Positions 1 through 9,480 are shown, counted from the stretch's first letter. The stretch: DNA of 64,000 nt from Rubricoccus sp038746605 (GCA_038746605.1 JBCDKM010000010.1:1-64000), one strand, 5' to 3'. Program-made: numbers and translations. The notes: generated from the letters alone by a model not told the origin.

Positions 1-172
1 ACCCATCGCGGAGAGAGAGGAGCGTGAAGGGGCCGCTGCCGCCCATCATCCCGCCGGAGAACGTCATCACGTCGTCCATGAGGACGGGCGTCATGTCGAC
101 CGGCTCCATGCGGGAGCCGGAGCAGGCCGTGAGGGTGAGCAGAGCAACGAGGAGCGGGAGGGCGCGAAGCAT
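1..172 (-). CDS. Partial lipoprotein, N-terminus only
   Basis: The reading frame starts at the ATG at 172 and runs off the left edge of the window after 57 codons without a stop. The first 17 residues form a lipoprotein signal peptide: one Arg at position 3, a Leu/Val/Ala-rich core, and the lipobox L-T-A-C ending at Cys17. The mature part begins SGSRMEPVDMTPVLMDDV. Export and lipidation are therefore likely, but the function cannot be judged from this fragment. No family was recognised. Confidence 0.6.
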   Translation of the reverse strand, partial: MLRALPLLVALLTLTACSGSRMEPVDMTPVLMDDVMTFSGGMMGGSGPFTLLSLRDG

Positions 173-517
173 GGGAGGATCAAGTAGCGCGAGGGGAAAA
201 TGGTGCGCGAGCGCCCGGTGCTTCGTGGAACGTATGGGAAGCCACCGAGCGGATTCAGTGGACCGCACGAGCTCTGGCCACACGGGCGATTGGCTTCGAG
301 GTGCGAAGGGCGGTCGGATGAAGACTCGGTGCATGAAACGTGCTTCCCACCAAAGGGGGAAAGAGGGACCGAGGAGGCACCAGCAGACGCAACGGAGCTC
401 GCCGGCGGCCGGCACGAGCACAGGGCGGTGCCGGATTGGCCGAGGAGAGCCCGCAGGTGGCTTCCCAGAAAGCGAGGCATCCGAGGGACCAAGCCGGAGC
501 GGCGAGGCGTGGGGTGT
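173..517. other. Intergenic stretch, nothing recognised
   Basis: This 345-bp stretch lies between the lipoprotein start at 172 and the end of the hypothetical gene at 518, both on the minus strand. It presumably holds the lipoprotein promoter. I see no RNA gene, strong hairpin or convincing coding frame; the open frames here look like antisense or out-of-phase shadows. Confidence 0.4.
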
Positions 518-877
518 TCACCCCATCAGGTCATCCGTGAGAACATCGTAGAGGAGCGCGTCGAGATCGATGGCGACGGCTGCACCTTCGAGCAGGTCAG
601 CCATCTCCGTGGTCTCGTCGGGCGAGAGGTGAAACGTGACATCCTCGAATCGGGTTTTCGCGCGCAGATTCCACCCCCAGCAAGCCGTCGGTTGCTCGGC
701 AGCGCCGACGACCTCTCGGACAGTGGCGAGCATCAGGTGCACCTGCTCTGGCAGAAGCGTCACGCGCGCGTCGCCGAAGTGGAGGATGGGAAGCCCGCAG
801 CAGGGACAGATCGTGACAGAGCCTCCGTCAGACTCGGACAAGATGGGGTCGGAGAGAATCCGGATAGGGCTCAGCAT
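518..877 (-). CDS. Hypothetical protein with a CPCCG motif
   Basis: This encodes a 119-residue soluble protein with no signal peptide or membrane segment. A C-P-C-C-G motif lies near residues 24-28 and could be half of a metal-binding knuckle, but no second Cys pair is present. The C-terminal part is acidic and helical in character. Codon third positions are strongly GC-rich in this frame, as in the neighbouring real genes, which supports coding. The ATG at 877 is the first in frame. No family was recognised. It lies downstream of the secreted propeller gene on the same strand, separated by about 250 bp, so membership of that operon is doubtful. Confidence 0.55.
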   Translation of the reverse strand: MLSPIRILSDPILSESDGGSVTICPCCGLPILHFGDARVTLLPEQVHLMLATVREVVGAAEQPTACWGWNLRAKTRFEDVTFHLSPDETTEMADLLEGAAVAIDLDALLYDVLTDDLMG

Positions 878-879
878 GG

Positions 880-1119
880 TCAGGGAGTCGCTGTTGGGGA
901 CTGAAGCGTGTTGTCGAGTTCGGCCCTCGCGATGACGCCGCTGAGGTGGCCGCGCGGCTCAGGACCTCCGCCTCGATGAAGCCGAGCTCGAGGGTTTCTA
1001 ACGCTGTCGCAGCTAGTCGTGAGGAGAACGGGCTCGAAGAAGACAGGGAACCACTGACACCGAAGCACGGCTCTGTGCTCGGTCTCGCAGAAGAAGTCGG
1101 AGACGTGGGTCCGGGTCAT
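880..1119 (-). CDS. Possible small gene, perhaps frameshifted
   Basis: An ATG at 1119 lies 7 bp after the stop of the propeller gene and opens a 79-codon frame (MTRTHVSDFFCETEHRAV...). The first 35 or so codons have the strong third-position GC bias of real genes here. After about codon 40 the bias moves to another frame, where the coding-like LETLELGFIEAEV can be read. This suggests either a frameshifted remnant of a small gene or chance. No domain is recognised, and the call is weak. Confidence 0.22.
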   Translation of the reverse strand: MTRTHVSDFFCETEHRAVLRCQWFPVFFEPVLLTTSCDSVRNPRARLHRGGGPEPRGHLSGVIARAELDNTLQSPTATP

Positions 1120-1126
1120 GGCGCCA

Positions 1127-3781
1127 TCAGCGGACCACCGTGAAGGGGCGGATGTGGGCGAACGAGTCGCCCTCGGCGCGCAAGAGATAGGCGCCCGGTG
1201 CGAGCGAGGAGGCGTCGAGCGTGAGCGTGTGCACGCCGGAGAGCACCGCGCCATCCGCGAGGCGGGCGACCTCGCGACCGAGGGCGTCTAGCACGCGAAC
1301 CGTCACCCGCTCAGGCGTAGCGAGGGTGAGCGTCGCGGCGAGGGAGCCACGGGCCGGGTTTGGAGCGACGGCCGAGAGGCCGAGCACTACGTTCGGCTCC
1401 GTCCCTCCCGCGACCGAGAAAGCCTCGATCGTCAGCTTAAACCGGTCTGTCCAGTCGCCTGCGTTCGCCGCGAAGGCGTAGGTCGGTGTCACGGTGGGGT
1501 CGAACTCCGCACCGGTCTCGGTATCGGCGATTTGGACGCGCCATCCCTCCGGGAGCGCCGCGTCGAAGGCGATCTCGAACGTGCCCGCCTCGTCGGTGCG
1601 GAAGGCGAGGGTCGTTCTGAACGGGATCGGGAGGTCCGTCGGGAGGGAGCGGACGGCGTGGCGGCGCTCGCCGGAGACGGCCAGCCCGGCGCTGACGGCG
1701 CTGAACGGGGCCAACTCGCTCGCGTCGTAGCGGTCATCGCCGATCTCGGCATCTTCGCGGACGCGGAGGTTCGCGAGGGCATCGCCGACGACGGTCCCGC
1801 TGGCGGTCGTCCCCGTCAGCGCGATGCGGAGGTGCCCGGCGTCGGGCTCGGTCCGGGCCGCGAGGGTGCCGCCGGTCGTCCGGCCGGAGGCCGCGAACGT
1901 GAACGCGGGGGCAGCCGTCCCGCCAGTGACCTCGGCAAAGAAACCCTGCCAGACGGAGGCGATGTCGTTGGACGGGTCGCCGTCCGTCGCGTCGATGGCG
2001 ATGAAGCCGCCCGCGCCCTCATTCAGGCCCGGGTCCCAGGTCTGGAAGGTCGTCGCGAGGGTACCGCCACCCGAGGCCAGCGTGATCGTCGCCCCGGCCT
2101 CAGCGGTGAGGTCCTGCACGAAGGGGTTGCCGAGAAGGTAGACCGCCGGGCCGCTCTCGGACGTGCGCTCGCCGAAGGCGATGGTCTGGTCCGTCACGCG
2201 CTCGGGGCCGGTCGCGGAGAGCGCGATGGAGGCGTTCTCCGCGCTCACGCCGGCTCCGTCGCCGTAGTCCGCCTCGTTGGGCACGATGTCGCGATCGTAC
2301 CAGTACCAGAAGAAGCCGCGCCCGATCCGGAGGGGCTGATCGGCGGAGGCCGCGGTCTCGTACCCGCCGCTCGTAAAGTCGTAGAGGAGGTTCGCGCCGG
2401 GCGCGTCCGGGTACTGGCCCGCGACGCCCTGCACGAGGTTGATCCCCGCGAGGCTCCCGACTGAGAGGTCGCCCACGGGCGGCGCGAGGAGCCGCCACCC
2501 CGCGCCGGTCTCCTCCTCACCATCGGCCCCGAAGAACGCCGAGGCGGGCACACTCGCGGTCGCGGGCGTGAGGCCGTTGCGGTAGATGTTCGCCTCGCTG
2601 CTGCGCGAGACGGTGATCACGTCGAGGTCGCCGTCGTCCTCCAGGTCTTCGATCACGATATCGCGCGGGACGAGGTTCGCCGCTGCCTCAATCACCACGG
2701 GGCCCGCGAACTGTCCGCCGCCAAAGGACTCGTAATAGGCAAATCGGTCGCCTCCGAACGCTGCCGCCGTGACGATGTCGTCGTCGCCATCGCCGTCCAC
2801 GTCTCCGACCGCCAGGTTGTTGACCCCGGTCTCCGAGGATGTGATGGTGACGAGAGTGCCGAAGCCTCCGGCGCCATCGCCGGGGAAGTAGCCGATGGCG
2901 TCCGCGCCCTGGCCTGCCGCCACGGCATCGAGGGTGCCGTCGCCGTTCACGTCACCCGCCTGTACGTCTTGCGGCCCGCCGAGTGCAGTGGAGTTGAGAA
3001 CGGTCGTGAACCCGCCGGAGCCATTGTTGAGGTACGCCGCTACGAGCCCGCCGCCTGCCGCGAGCACGTCGAGGTCGCCGTCGTCGTCGAGGTCAGCGAA
3101 ATCCACGCCGCGCACGTTCGAGATGCCGCCGGAGGTGCTCGGCGCGGAGATCGCGGTGGGCGTCGTGGAGAAGTTGCCGGAGCCGGTCCCTGCGAAGTAG
3201 ACGCCGCGCCCGACGTTGCTCCCGTCGAGGTAGAACGACACGACATCCAGAAGGCCGTCGCCCGTGAGATCTGCCAGCCTCGCGATGCGAACGTCCCGGA
3301 GCCCCGAGACCAGGGTTTGCCGCAGCGTGAGCGGGACGAAGGGGAAGCCCTGGTTCTCGAACGTCGTGAGGGAGCCCAGTGGAAAGGGCCCCGGCTGACC
3401 GGAGCGCGACCCGGCGATCACACCGTCCACGAACCCGATAGCGTCCGGCACGAAGTCCGCGATGTCGAACCCGGCGAGGGCCGTGAACTCGGTCGGGAGC
3501 GCGGTGAGCGGATCGGAGTAGGTCCCTGTTCCGGTAGTGCCAGCCTGGTAGAGATAGAACTGAAGGTTGCCGTTGTCAGTCGCGCTGAAGACGTTGCCCT
3601 CGTTGTTGATCACGAGGTCATTGGCGACCATGATGCCGTCGCCCATCCCGTCGAGGTCGACGAAGACCGCCTTGGTGGGCGAGGTCAGTTCGGTGTCGAA
3701 GGTTTCTTCGAGGGTGAACGGTTGGGCCGTAGCCGAGGCCGACAGCCCGACGGCCATGGCGAGGAAGAGGGGAAGTCTCAT
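1127..3781 (-). CDS. Secreted FG-GAP/VCBS propeller protein with T9SS tail
   Basis: This is an 884-residue exported protein. The start chosen is the ATG at 3781, which gives the signal peptide MRLPLFLAMAVGLSASATAQ; the open frame continues upstream, but that part looks non-coding and overlaps the hydrolase. Residues about 20-480 contain repeated calcium-binding D-x-D-G-D-x-D motifs (for example DLDDDGDLDV, DVNGDGTLDA, DVDGDGDDDI), typical of FG-GAP/VCBS beta-propellers. A long beta-rich segment follows. The last 80 residues, ending in NPARG...LDALGREV...L..G.YLLRAEG, are a type A T9SS sorting domain. It is the last gene of a group with a TonB receptor and a serine hydrolase, and is paralogous to the genes at 7524 and 9532. 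Likely cell-surface or released; ligand unknown. Confidence 0.85.
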   Translation of the reverse strand: MRLPLFLAMAVGLSASATAQPFTLEETFDTELTSPTKAVFVDLDGMGDGIMVANDLVINNEGNVFSATDNGNLQFYLYQAGTTGTGTYSDPLTALPTEFTALAGFDIADFVPDAIGFVDGVIAGSRSGQPGPFPLGSLTTFENQGFPFVPLTLRQTLVSGLRDVRIARLADLTGDGLLDVVSFYLDGSNVGRGVYFAGTGSGNFSTTPTAISAPSTSGGISNVRGVDFADLDDDGDLDVLAAGGGLVAAYLNNGSGGFTTVLNSTALGGPQDVQAGDVNGDGTLDAVAAGQGADAIGYFPGDGAGGFGTLVTITSSETGVNNLAVGDVDGDGDDDIVTAAAFGGDRFAYYESFGGGQFAGPVVIEAAANLVPRDIVIEDLEDDGDLDVITVSRSSEANIYRNGLTPATASVPASAFFGADGEEETGAGWRLLAPPVGDLSVGSLAGINLVQGVAGQYPDAPGANLLYDFTSGGYETAASADQPLRIGRGFFWYWYDRDIVPNEADYGDGAGVSAENASIALSATGPERVTDQTIAFGERTSESGPAVYLLGNPFVQDLTAEAGATITLASGGGTLATTFQTWDPGLNEGAGGFIAIDATDGDPSNDIASVWQGFFAEVTGGTAAPAFTFAASGRTTGGTLAARTEPDAGHLRIALTGTTASGTVVGDALANLRVREDAEIGDDRYDASELAPFSAVSAGLAVSGERRHAVRSLPTDLPIPFRTTLAFRTDEAGTFEIAFDAALPEGWRVQIADTETGAEFDPTVTPTYAFAANAGDWTDRFKLTIEAFSVAGGTEPNVVLGLSAVAPNPARGSLAATLTLATPERVTVRVLDALGREVARLADGAVLSGVHTLTLDASSLAPGAYLLRAEGDSFAHIRPFTVVR

Positions 3782-3782
3782 A

Positions 3783-5042
3783 TCAGGAGGGAGAAGCGTG
3801 AGACGGGGAAGGCGTCCGGGGGCGGGCGGCGAGCCACTGGAAAGCGGCGCGCGAGATCGCGAGGGCGGGCATGGCCGAGCGCTCCGTTCCGTAGACGTTG
3901 GTGAGCACGATGACCGTCGCGTCATCCGAGGGGCGGTAGCCGAGGCAGGCGTTGTAGCCAGGGATCGCGCCGCAGTGGCCGAGGATCTGCGCGTCGCCCT
4001 CGCCGCGCACCTCCAGCCCAAAGCCGTAGCGGTAGCCCACCTCGCCGGTCTCGACGGCCCGGTCGCGCTCCGCCCGAGCCTCGGGCGTGAGGAGGTTGCC
4101 CCGAAAGGCGGCGTCGGCGAACTGGCGGAGGTCGAGGACGGTGGAGCGGAGGTCGCCGGAGGCTCCCCACTTGGAGGGGTGGTCGGCGGTCACGTCGTGG
4201 AGCGAGTCGCCGCGCGAGCGCCAGGGCGTGGGGGCGCGGTCGTCGCCGAGTTGGTAGCCGCGTGCGGCGGCGGGGTCAGCGCCGCAGCCGTCGTGGGCGC
4301 GGGCGGTAGCGGTGAGATCGGCCGGACGCGTCACCTCGCGGGCGAGGAGCGAGTCCCAGGGGAGGCCCGTCGCGCGCTCCATCGCGTCTGCGAGGAGGAG
4401 CGTATTGGTGTTGGAGTAGGTCCAGCCCTCTCCGGGCGCGAAGTGCGGCTCGGCGCCGTCGGTGAGCGCGAGGAGGTCGCTGCGCGTCCAGCGCTGTGCG
4501 GGGGCCGCCGTGAAGGTGTCCTTGACCGCCTGGAGCGTGATGGCGTTGCGGAAGCCCGCGCGGTGATCACCGAGCATCCGCAGCGTGGCATCCTCGGATC
4601 CGGGCACGTCTACGCCGTAGCGGGCGAGCGGGGCGTCGAGGTCGAGGTCGCCTCGCGAGGCTAGGCGGAGCGCCGCCGCGGCCACGAACAGCTTCGAGAC
4701 ACTCCCGACGCAGAACGGGGTGTCGGCCCTCACCTCGCGGCCTGTCGCGCGGTCTGCCCGCCCGGCGCCGGTTTCGAGCAGCGTCTCGCTGCCTCGATAC
4801 ACGCCCACTGCGACGCCCGGCACACCGAGTCCGGTCCGCCACGCCTCGACGGCCTCCGCGAGTGGCTCGTCCGAGTGAGCGGGCAGAGGCGCCTCGCCGC
4901 ATCCTCCCCCCACTGCGAGCGTGGCAAAAGCCTGGAGGAGGAGCGGGAGGCGGCTCGTGAGACGCGCCCGCCACGCCGAGCCTCCCCGCCTCGGCGCCGA
5001 GACGGGCCGGGTCGCGAGGGAAACGAGGCGGCGCGCCGTCAT
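3783..5042 (-). CDS. Serine hydrolase, beta-lactamase class C / DD-peptidase fold
   Basis: This 419-residue protein has the three motifs of penicillin-binding-like serine hydrolases: S114-V-S-K117 (nucleophile and general base), Y208-S-N210, and an H-C-G triad near the C-terminus in place of K-T-G. The HxG version is usual in class C-like esterases and aminopeptidases, so a beta-lactamase activity should not be assumed. A hydrophobic segment ends in GGGC (Cys48), possibly a lipobox, so it may be a periplasmic lipoprotein. Its ATG overlaps the stop of the TonB receptor (ATGA at 5042-5039), and its stop is 1 bp before the propeller gene start, so all three are probably co-translated. The N-terminus contains a copy of the dispersed palindrome (4986-5005). 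Confidence 0.85.
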   Translation of the reverse strand: MTARRLVSLATRPVSAPRRGGSAWRARLTSRLPLLLQAFATLAVGGGCGEAPLPAHSDEPLAEAVEAWRTGLGVPGVAVGVYRGSETLLETGAGRADRATGREVRADTPFCVGSVSKLFVAAAALRLASRGDLDLDAPLARYGVDVPGSEDATLRMLGDHRAGFRNAITLQAVKDTFTAAPAQRWTRSDLLALTDGAEPHFAPGEGWTYSNTNTLLLADAMERATGLPWDSLLAREVTRPADLTATARAHDGCGADPAAARGYQLGDDRAPTPWRSRGDSLHDVTADHPSKWGASGDLRSTVLDLRQFADAAFRGNLLTPEARAERDRAVETGEVGYRYGFGLEVRGEGDAQILGHCGAIPGYNACLGYRPSDDATVIVLTNVYGTERSAMPALAISRAAFQWLAARPRTPSPSHASPS

Positions 5043-7456
5043 ATCTCGACGGTCAGTTCCAGGCCGACGGTTCGCTCGCGGCCGACCGTCGCGAACGTCT
5101 CGGCGCGGCTCGTGAGGTACTCCGCGTCGAGGAGGTTATCGGCGAAGGCGGTCAGCGTCAGCCGCGCGCTGCCGACAGCTGGCGGGCGGTATCCGGCGCG
5201 GGCGCTAAAGACGGTCCGGCCGTCCACGCGCGAGTCCTCCTCATTGCGGAGACCCTCCAGCCCGCCGCCGGGACTGCTGAAGTAGCTGCCGGTGTGCGCG
5301 GCGGTCAGCGCGGCGGAGACGCCGGAGCCGTGCCGGTACGCGAGGCCGAGCGCCCCCGTCCACTCTGGCGCGTTGGGAAACACGTTGCCGCCGAAATCGC
5401 CTTCGACGGTCGCGAACTCGTCCAGCGTCGCGCGGACGTAGCCGAGCGAGCCGAAGAGCGTCAGCCCGTCCACAATCTCGGCGCGGGGCTCGATCTCGAA
5501 CCCTCGCGCGGAAGACCGCCCGGCGTTGCGCGTGACGGTGAGCGGCACGCCCCCGCCGATGGTTGTGTCCTCGACGGCGATCTGCTGGTCGCTGTAGCGG
5601 TACGCGAAGACCGTCCCGGCGAGCGTGGCGCGGCCCCCGAAGAACCGCGCCCGCCACGCAAGGTCGGCGCTGATCAAGCTCTCGGGGCCGACCTCGTTGA
5701 CGCTGTTTGTCCGTGCGACGGCCTCGGCGAAGCCGGAGCGGAAGCCGCGCGAGACGGTCAGCGCGAGACGATGGTCCTCGCCAATCGCGACGGCCAGGCC
5801 CGCCTCGGGGAGGAACGCGCCGTAGCTCGTCGCCACCTCGGTGGTGTCGCCGCGTGTCTCGTCCCGCGCGAAGGTGACCACGCGGTCCTCCACGTCCACA
5901 GCGGTGTAGCGGGCGCCAGCCAGGGCCGTGACGGGCCCTAGGTCGAACCGTCCGCTCGCGAAGGCATCGGCCGTGCGCGTGCGGCCCTCGCTCAGGATGT
6001 CCTGAATGATGAACGACGGCTCGACGATCTCGACCCGCGAGTCGCGCTCGCGCCCGAAGCGGCCGTAGAAGACGCCCGCGGTGCCGGAGAGGCGCCCCGC
6101 GTCCAGCGTCGCGCGGACCTCCTGCGTCCAGTCCATCTGATCGCGGAACTCGTCGCGAAGGAAGTTGAGGCCCTCGGGCGTGGTGATGTCTGTCAGTCCG
6201 GCGGCTCGGGCGGTCACGGATTCCAACGCGAGGGCGTCCGACACGTCGTAGCGGACGGTCGCGGCGAGCGTCTCCAGACCGGTCTCGCGGAACTCGGAGA
6301 CGGGCGGGAGGTCGGCGATGCGCTCGAAGAACGTGGAGTCTGTGCCAGAGACCTGGGCGTTGCCGGGGAGGTCGCGCGTGCGGGCATACGCGAGGTCGAG
6401 TTCGAGGCCCGGGATCGCAGCGGGCGTGGCGCGGAGGCGGAGGCGTCCGCTCGCGAACTCGCCGTCGTCCAGGACGGTGCTGGCGGAGTCGGTGTAGGTG
6501 ATGCCGGCCTCGTCTCGCGCGAGGAGCCCGCTGGCGCGGAGGGCGAACTGGCCGGGCACGATGGGACCGCCGACGGCGAGCGCCACCTCACGGCCGAGCA
6601 TGGTCGTCGCGGGCACATCGGGCGGCGGTGCGTCCGCCTCGGGGACCACGTCGAGGCGGCCGTCCGCGAAGGCGCCGATGACGCGAGCGCGAGCGCCCCA
6701 GGCGTCCAGATCTGGCGCCTCGGTCTCGATGATGAGCGCGCCCGCGACGGCGTTGCGGCCGTACGTCGCGGACTGCGGCCCGCGTAAGACTTCGATCTGC
6801 GAGACGTCCCAGAGGCCGCGCAGGCCGCGGCGCGTGGCGACGGCCGACTGCGTCACGCCGTCGATCACGACGGAAACCGTCTGCGCGTCCTGGACCGGCT
6901 GCGTGAGCCCGTCGGAGTTGATGCCGCGCACCGTGATGCTCTTGCGCGTGTCGGCCTCCACCTGGTTGACGTTGCCGAGCAGCTCGACGGCCTCTGTGAC
7001 GGTGTTCACGCCAAACGCCTCGATCGCGTCCGAGTCCAGCACACCCACGCTCGCGTACGTCTCCAACAGTGGTCGCCGCACTTTTTGGCCCGTCACCACC
7101 ACATCGCCGAGGCCACCACCCGTGGGCAGGAGGACGGTCTCCACTCGGGTGGTTTCGCCCGCCCGGACCACGACCGGTTGGCGAGCGTCCTCGAAGCCGA
7201 CGAAGGAGATCGTCAGCACATACGCGCCGGGCGCGATCCCCGCCAGCGCGAAGCGGCCGTCAATGTCCGTCGCCGCACCGCTCCGCATCGTTTCCGGCGT
7301 GTCTGGGCTCGCGAGAACGACGTTCGCGCCGGGCAGCGGCACGCCCTCGGCGTCGGTCACGAGGCCCTCTACCCGCCCCGACTGCGCTGCGACCGGGACC
7401 GCGAGGAGAATCGCGGCCAGCAACACAGCGAGGCGGGCAGAGAGCGTCGGCATCAT
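5039..7456 (-). CDS. TonB-dependent outer-membrane receptor
   Basis: This 805-residue protein has a signal peptide (MMPTLSARLAVLLAAILLAVPVAAQ), then a carboxypeptidase-regulatory-like domain at about residues 26-110 (G-x-V-x-D-A-E-G...PGANV...SFVGFE), a plug domain (DVVVTGQK...RGPQSATYGRNAVAGALIIET) and a 22-strand-type barrel ending in LELTVEI. These are SusC/FecA-like TonB receptors that import ferric siderophores, haem, vitamins or oligosaccharides across the outer membrane. It is followed without a gap by the serine hydrolase and a secreted propeller. No dedicated operator is seen in the 67 bp upstream, so it is probably transcribed from the element at 9454-9480 through the gene at 7524. 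Substrate unknown; iron chelate is inferred from the regulon. Confidence 0.92.
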   Translation of the reverse strand: MMPTLSARLAVLLAAILLAVPVAAQSGRVEGLVTDAEGVPLPGANVVLASPDTPETMRSGAATDIDGRFALAGIAPGAYVLTISFVGFEDARQPVVVRAGETTRVETVLLPTGGGLGDVVVTGQKVRRPLLETYASVGVLDSDAIEAFGVNTVTEAVELLGNVNQVEADTRKSITVRGINSDGLTQPVQDAQTVSVVIDGVTQSAVATRRGLRGLWDVSQIEVLRGPQSATYGRNAVAGALIIETEAPDLDAWGARARVIGAFADGRLDVVPEADAPPPDVPATTMLGREVALAVGGPIVPGQFALRASGLLARDEAGITYTDSASTVLDDGEFASGRLRLRATPAAIPGLELDLAYARTRDLPGNAQVSGTDSTFFERIADLPPVSEFRETGLETLAATVRYDVSDALALESVTARAAGLTDITTPEGLNFLRDEFRDQMDWTQEVRATLDAGRLSGTAGVFYGRFGRERDSRVEIVEPSFIIQDILSEGRTRTADAFASGRFDLGPVTALAGARYTAVDVEDRVVTFARDETRGDTTEVATSYGAFLPEAGLAVAIGEDHRLALTVSRGFRSGFAEAVARTNSVNEVGPESLISADLAWRARFFGGRATLAGTVFAYRYSDQQIAVEDTTIGGGVPLTVTRNAGRSSARGFEIEPRAEIVDGLTLFGSLGYVRATLDEFATVEGDFGGNVFPNAPEWTGALGLAYRHGSGVSAALTAAHTGSYFSSPGGGLEGLRNEEDSRVDGRTVFSARAGYRPPAVGSARLTLTAFADNLLDAEYLTSRAETFATVGRERTVGLELTVEI

Positions 7457-7523
7457 GAGGGAGGAGGTAGCCCGGACCCACAGTCACACACGCCTGCAGG
7501 CCAGGGCACCTCCGAGGGGAGAC

Positions 7524-9410
7524 CTAGCGGACCACCGTCAGTCGGCCGGTCTCGACGCGAGCACCCGTCGCGAGGCGCCACACGTAGATGCCTGCGGGGA
7601 GCGAGGCGGTCTCAACGGGTACGGTGTGAGCCCCCGTCGTCATCGGCCCGTCCACGACTGCTGCGACCTCGCGGCCTTGCACGTCGAAGAGAGTGAGTCG
7701 GACCTCGGCGTCCTCCGCGAGGGAGAACGCGAACGCGGTACGGCCTCGCGTCGGGTTGGGGGCAAGGAGAATGTCCTCTCCCTCGGCAGCGAGTAGCGAG
7801 GCCTCGCTCGGCATCTCCGCGCTGAGGGTCACGTCGCGCCAATCCGCCGCGAACGGCGCAGGCGCAGCCTTACCGAGCGTGGGCGTGTCGCCCTTGGTGA
7901 TCGAGAACTCGACCGACCCGCAGACATCGGAATCCGCGGGGTTCTCGGCGTCGAAGGTGCCCGCGAAAAGGGTGTAGGTGTACTCACCGTCGGCGGCGCC
8001 TGCGCTGACCCTCTGGCTGTATCGCGCGGCGCTACGCTCTCCGGCGGAGACCGTCACGGTGCGGGGGGCGCGGATGAGGACCACGCCCGCCTCGGTCTCC
8101 GCGACGGCCCACACGTCCACGGCCTCGTCTGCGTCGTTCTCCGAGTTGTCGAAGCCGAACGCGAAGGACACGCGTCCTCCGGTGGAAAGCACCGTCAGGC
8201 TGCTCAGCGCGAGGGCATCGAAGGTGTAGCCGCAGGCCGCGATGGCGGGAGCCTCGTTGAGGAAGAACCCTGAGGGAGCGCCCCGGTCTCCGGTGAAGAG
8301 GTCGGCGTCACCGTCCTGATCCACATCGCCAAGGAGTACCTCGCGCGGGACTGTACCCGTCGCGACCACGATGGCATCGCCGAACGTGCCGCCGCCCTCA
8401 TTGAGGTAGACCGCGAACCGGTTGCCCCCGAAGGCCGAGGCCGTCGCCACGTCGTTGTCGCCGTCGCCGTCTGCGTCGCCGATGGAGACGTTGTTCACGC
8501 CGGTCTCCGTCGTGGAAACCGTCTGACGCGGCCCGAAGGTGCCGTCGCCCGCGCCCGCGTAAAACGCCACGACGCCGTTGGTCTGGCCCGCCGCGACTAC
8601 GTCGGGGATACCATCGCCAGTTACGTCCCCGAAGGCTACATCCTGCGTGCCAACGAGACTGGCGTCGAGGCGGACCGGCGCGGCGAAGGTGCCGTCGCCG
8701 TTGTTGAGCAGCACGTCCGTCGAGCCCGCAACGACATCGATGTCACCGTCGTCGTCCACGTCCGCGAAGTCTGCGCCGCGTACGTTGGAGAGCGCGTTCG
8801 GGGGCGCGATGGCGACGGCTGCACCGAAGCTGCCCGTCCCATCACCCGGGAAGTAGACCGCCTGGCCCACATTCGTCGCATCGAGATAGAACGACACCAC
8901 GTCGAGGACGCCATCGCCGGAGAGGTCTACCAGACGGGCGATGCGCACGTCACGGAGACCTTCCACGAGGCGCTGCTTCTCCGCGAGGCCTCCGCCAAAC
9001 GGGAAGCCCTGGTTCTCGTACGTGACCACGGCGCCGAGCGGGAAGCCGACCTGACCGAGCGGTGAACCCGCCAGGACCGCGTCCACCAACCCATCGTTGC
9101 CGACGAAGTCTGCCACGTCGAAGCCGCCGATGGCGTTGAACACATCGTCGAGAGCCACGATGGGGTCCGAGTAGGTGTTGGCGCCGGACTGCCCCTGCTG
9201 GTAGAGATAGAACGTGAGTTGGCCGTTCTCGATGGGGCTGAAGACGTTGCCCTCCGTGGAGATGACGAGGCCGAGGTTGCCAGTCCCGTCGAGGTCGAGG
9301 AACGTGGCCTTCGTGACCGTTGGGAGGTCGAAGGTTTCCTGTTGGGTAAAGGGCTGGGCGAGCGTAGCAGGCGCGGCCAGCAAGAAGGTGAGGAGGAGGG
9401 CGAGACGCAT
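7524..9410 (-). CDS. Secreted FG-GAP/VCBS propeller protein with T9SS tail
   Basis: This encodes 628 residues and is paralogous to the genes at 1127 and 9532; all three share a start like AQPFTxxETFD and the block VFSPxxNGxLTFYLYQ. The ATG at 9410 was preferred over an upstream TTG because it gives the signal peptide MRLALLLTFLLAAPATLAQ. FG-GAP repeats with D-x-D-x-D-G-D motifs cover about residues 20-400, a beta-sandwich-like region follows, and the C-terminus (NPTRG...LFDVQGREVA...G.YVWRLATG) is a T9SS sorting domain. It is the first gene after the dyad operator at 9454-9480, about 44 bp away, and probably heads the group running to 1127. The protein should be exported and surface-attached. 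Function unknown; an accessory role in metal or chelate capture is inferred from context. Confidence 0.85.
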   Translation of the reverse strand: MRLALLLTFLLAAPATLAQPFTQQETFDLPTVTKATFLDLDGTGNLGLVISTEGNVFSPIENGQLTFYLYQQGQSGANTYSDPIVALDDVFNAIGGFDVADFVGNDGLVDAVLAGSPLGQVGFPLGAVVTYENQGFPFGGGLAEKQRLVEGLRDVRIARLVDLSGDGVLDVVSFYLDATNVGQAVYFPGDGTGSFGAAVAIAPPNALSNVRGADFADVDDDGDIDVVAGSTDVLLNNGDGTFAAPVRLDASLVGTQDVAFGDVTGDGIPDVVAAGQTNGVVAFYAGAGDGTFGPRQTVSTTETGVNNVSIGDADGDGDNDVATASAFGGNRFAVYLNEGGGTFGDAIVVATGTVPREVLLGDVDQDGDADLFTGDRGAPSGFFLNEAPAIAACGYTFDALALSSLTVLSTGGRVSFAFGFDNSENDADEAVDVWAVAETEAGVVLIRAPRTVTVSAGERSAARYSQRVSAGAADGEYTYTLFAGTFDAENPADSDVCGSVEFSITKGDTPTLGKAAPAPFAADWRDVTLSAEMPSEASLLAAEGEDILLAPNPTRGRTAFAFSLAEDAEVRLTLFDVQGREVAAVVDGPMTTGAHTVPVETASLPAGIYVWRLATGARVETGRLTVVR

Positions 9411-9453
9411 GGAAGGCAAGCGGAGGGAGAGAGGGGCCAGGATCCGGCTGTAT

Positions 9454-9480
9454 CCTTATTTAGATCAGATCCAGATAAGG
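9454..9480 (-). promoter_or_regulatory. Metal-regulon-like dyad operator, copy A
   Basis: This 27-bp near-perfect palindrome has half sites CCTTATTTAGATC and GATCCAGATAAGG. It lies about 44 bp upstream of the propeller gene start at 9410 and just downstream of the next gene group. The same pattern (TTATCTRGA then YTN then GRTCYAAAT) occurs at 15904-15930 and 23665-23691. The TTTAG-spacer-CTAAA-like architecture resembles DtxR/IdeR-class sites more than a classical Fur box, but the regulator is not in the window. Confidence 0.65.

Noticed and set aside
688..703. Match of the mini-array spacer to the gene at 518-877
   Set aside because: Only 9 contiguous bases (12 of 16) agree, which is expected by chance in 64 kb.
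3783..5042. Antibiotic-resistance beta-lactamase
   Set aside because: The K-T-G triad is replaced by H-C-G and the gene sits in an uptake operon, so a general serine hydrolase is the safer call.
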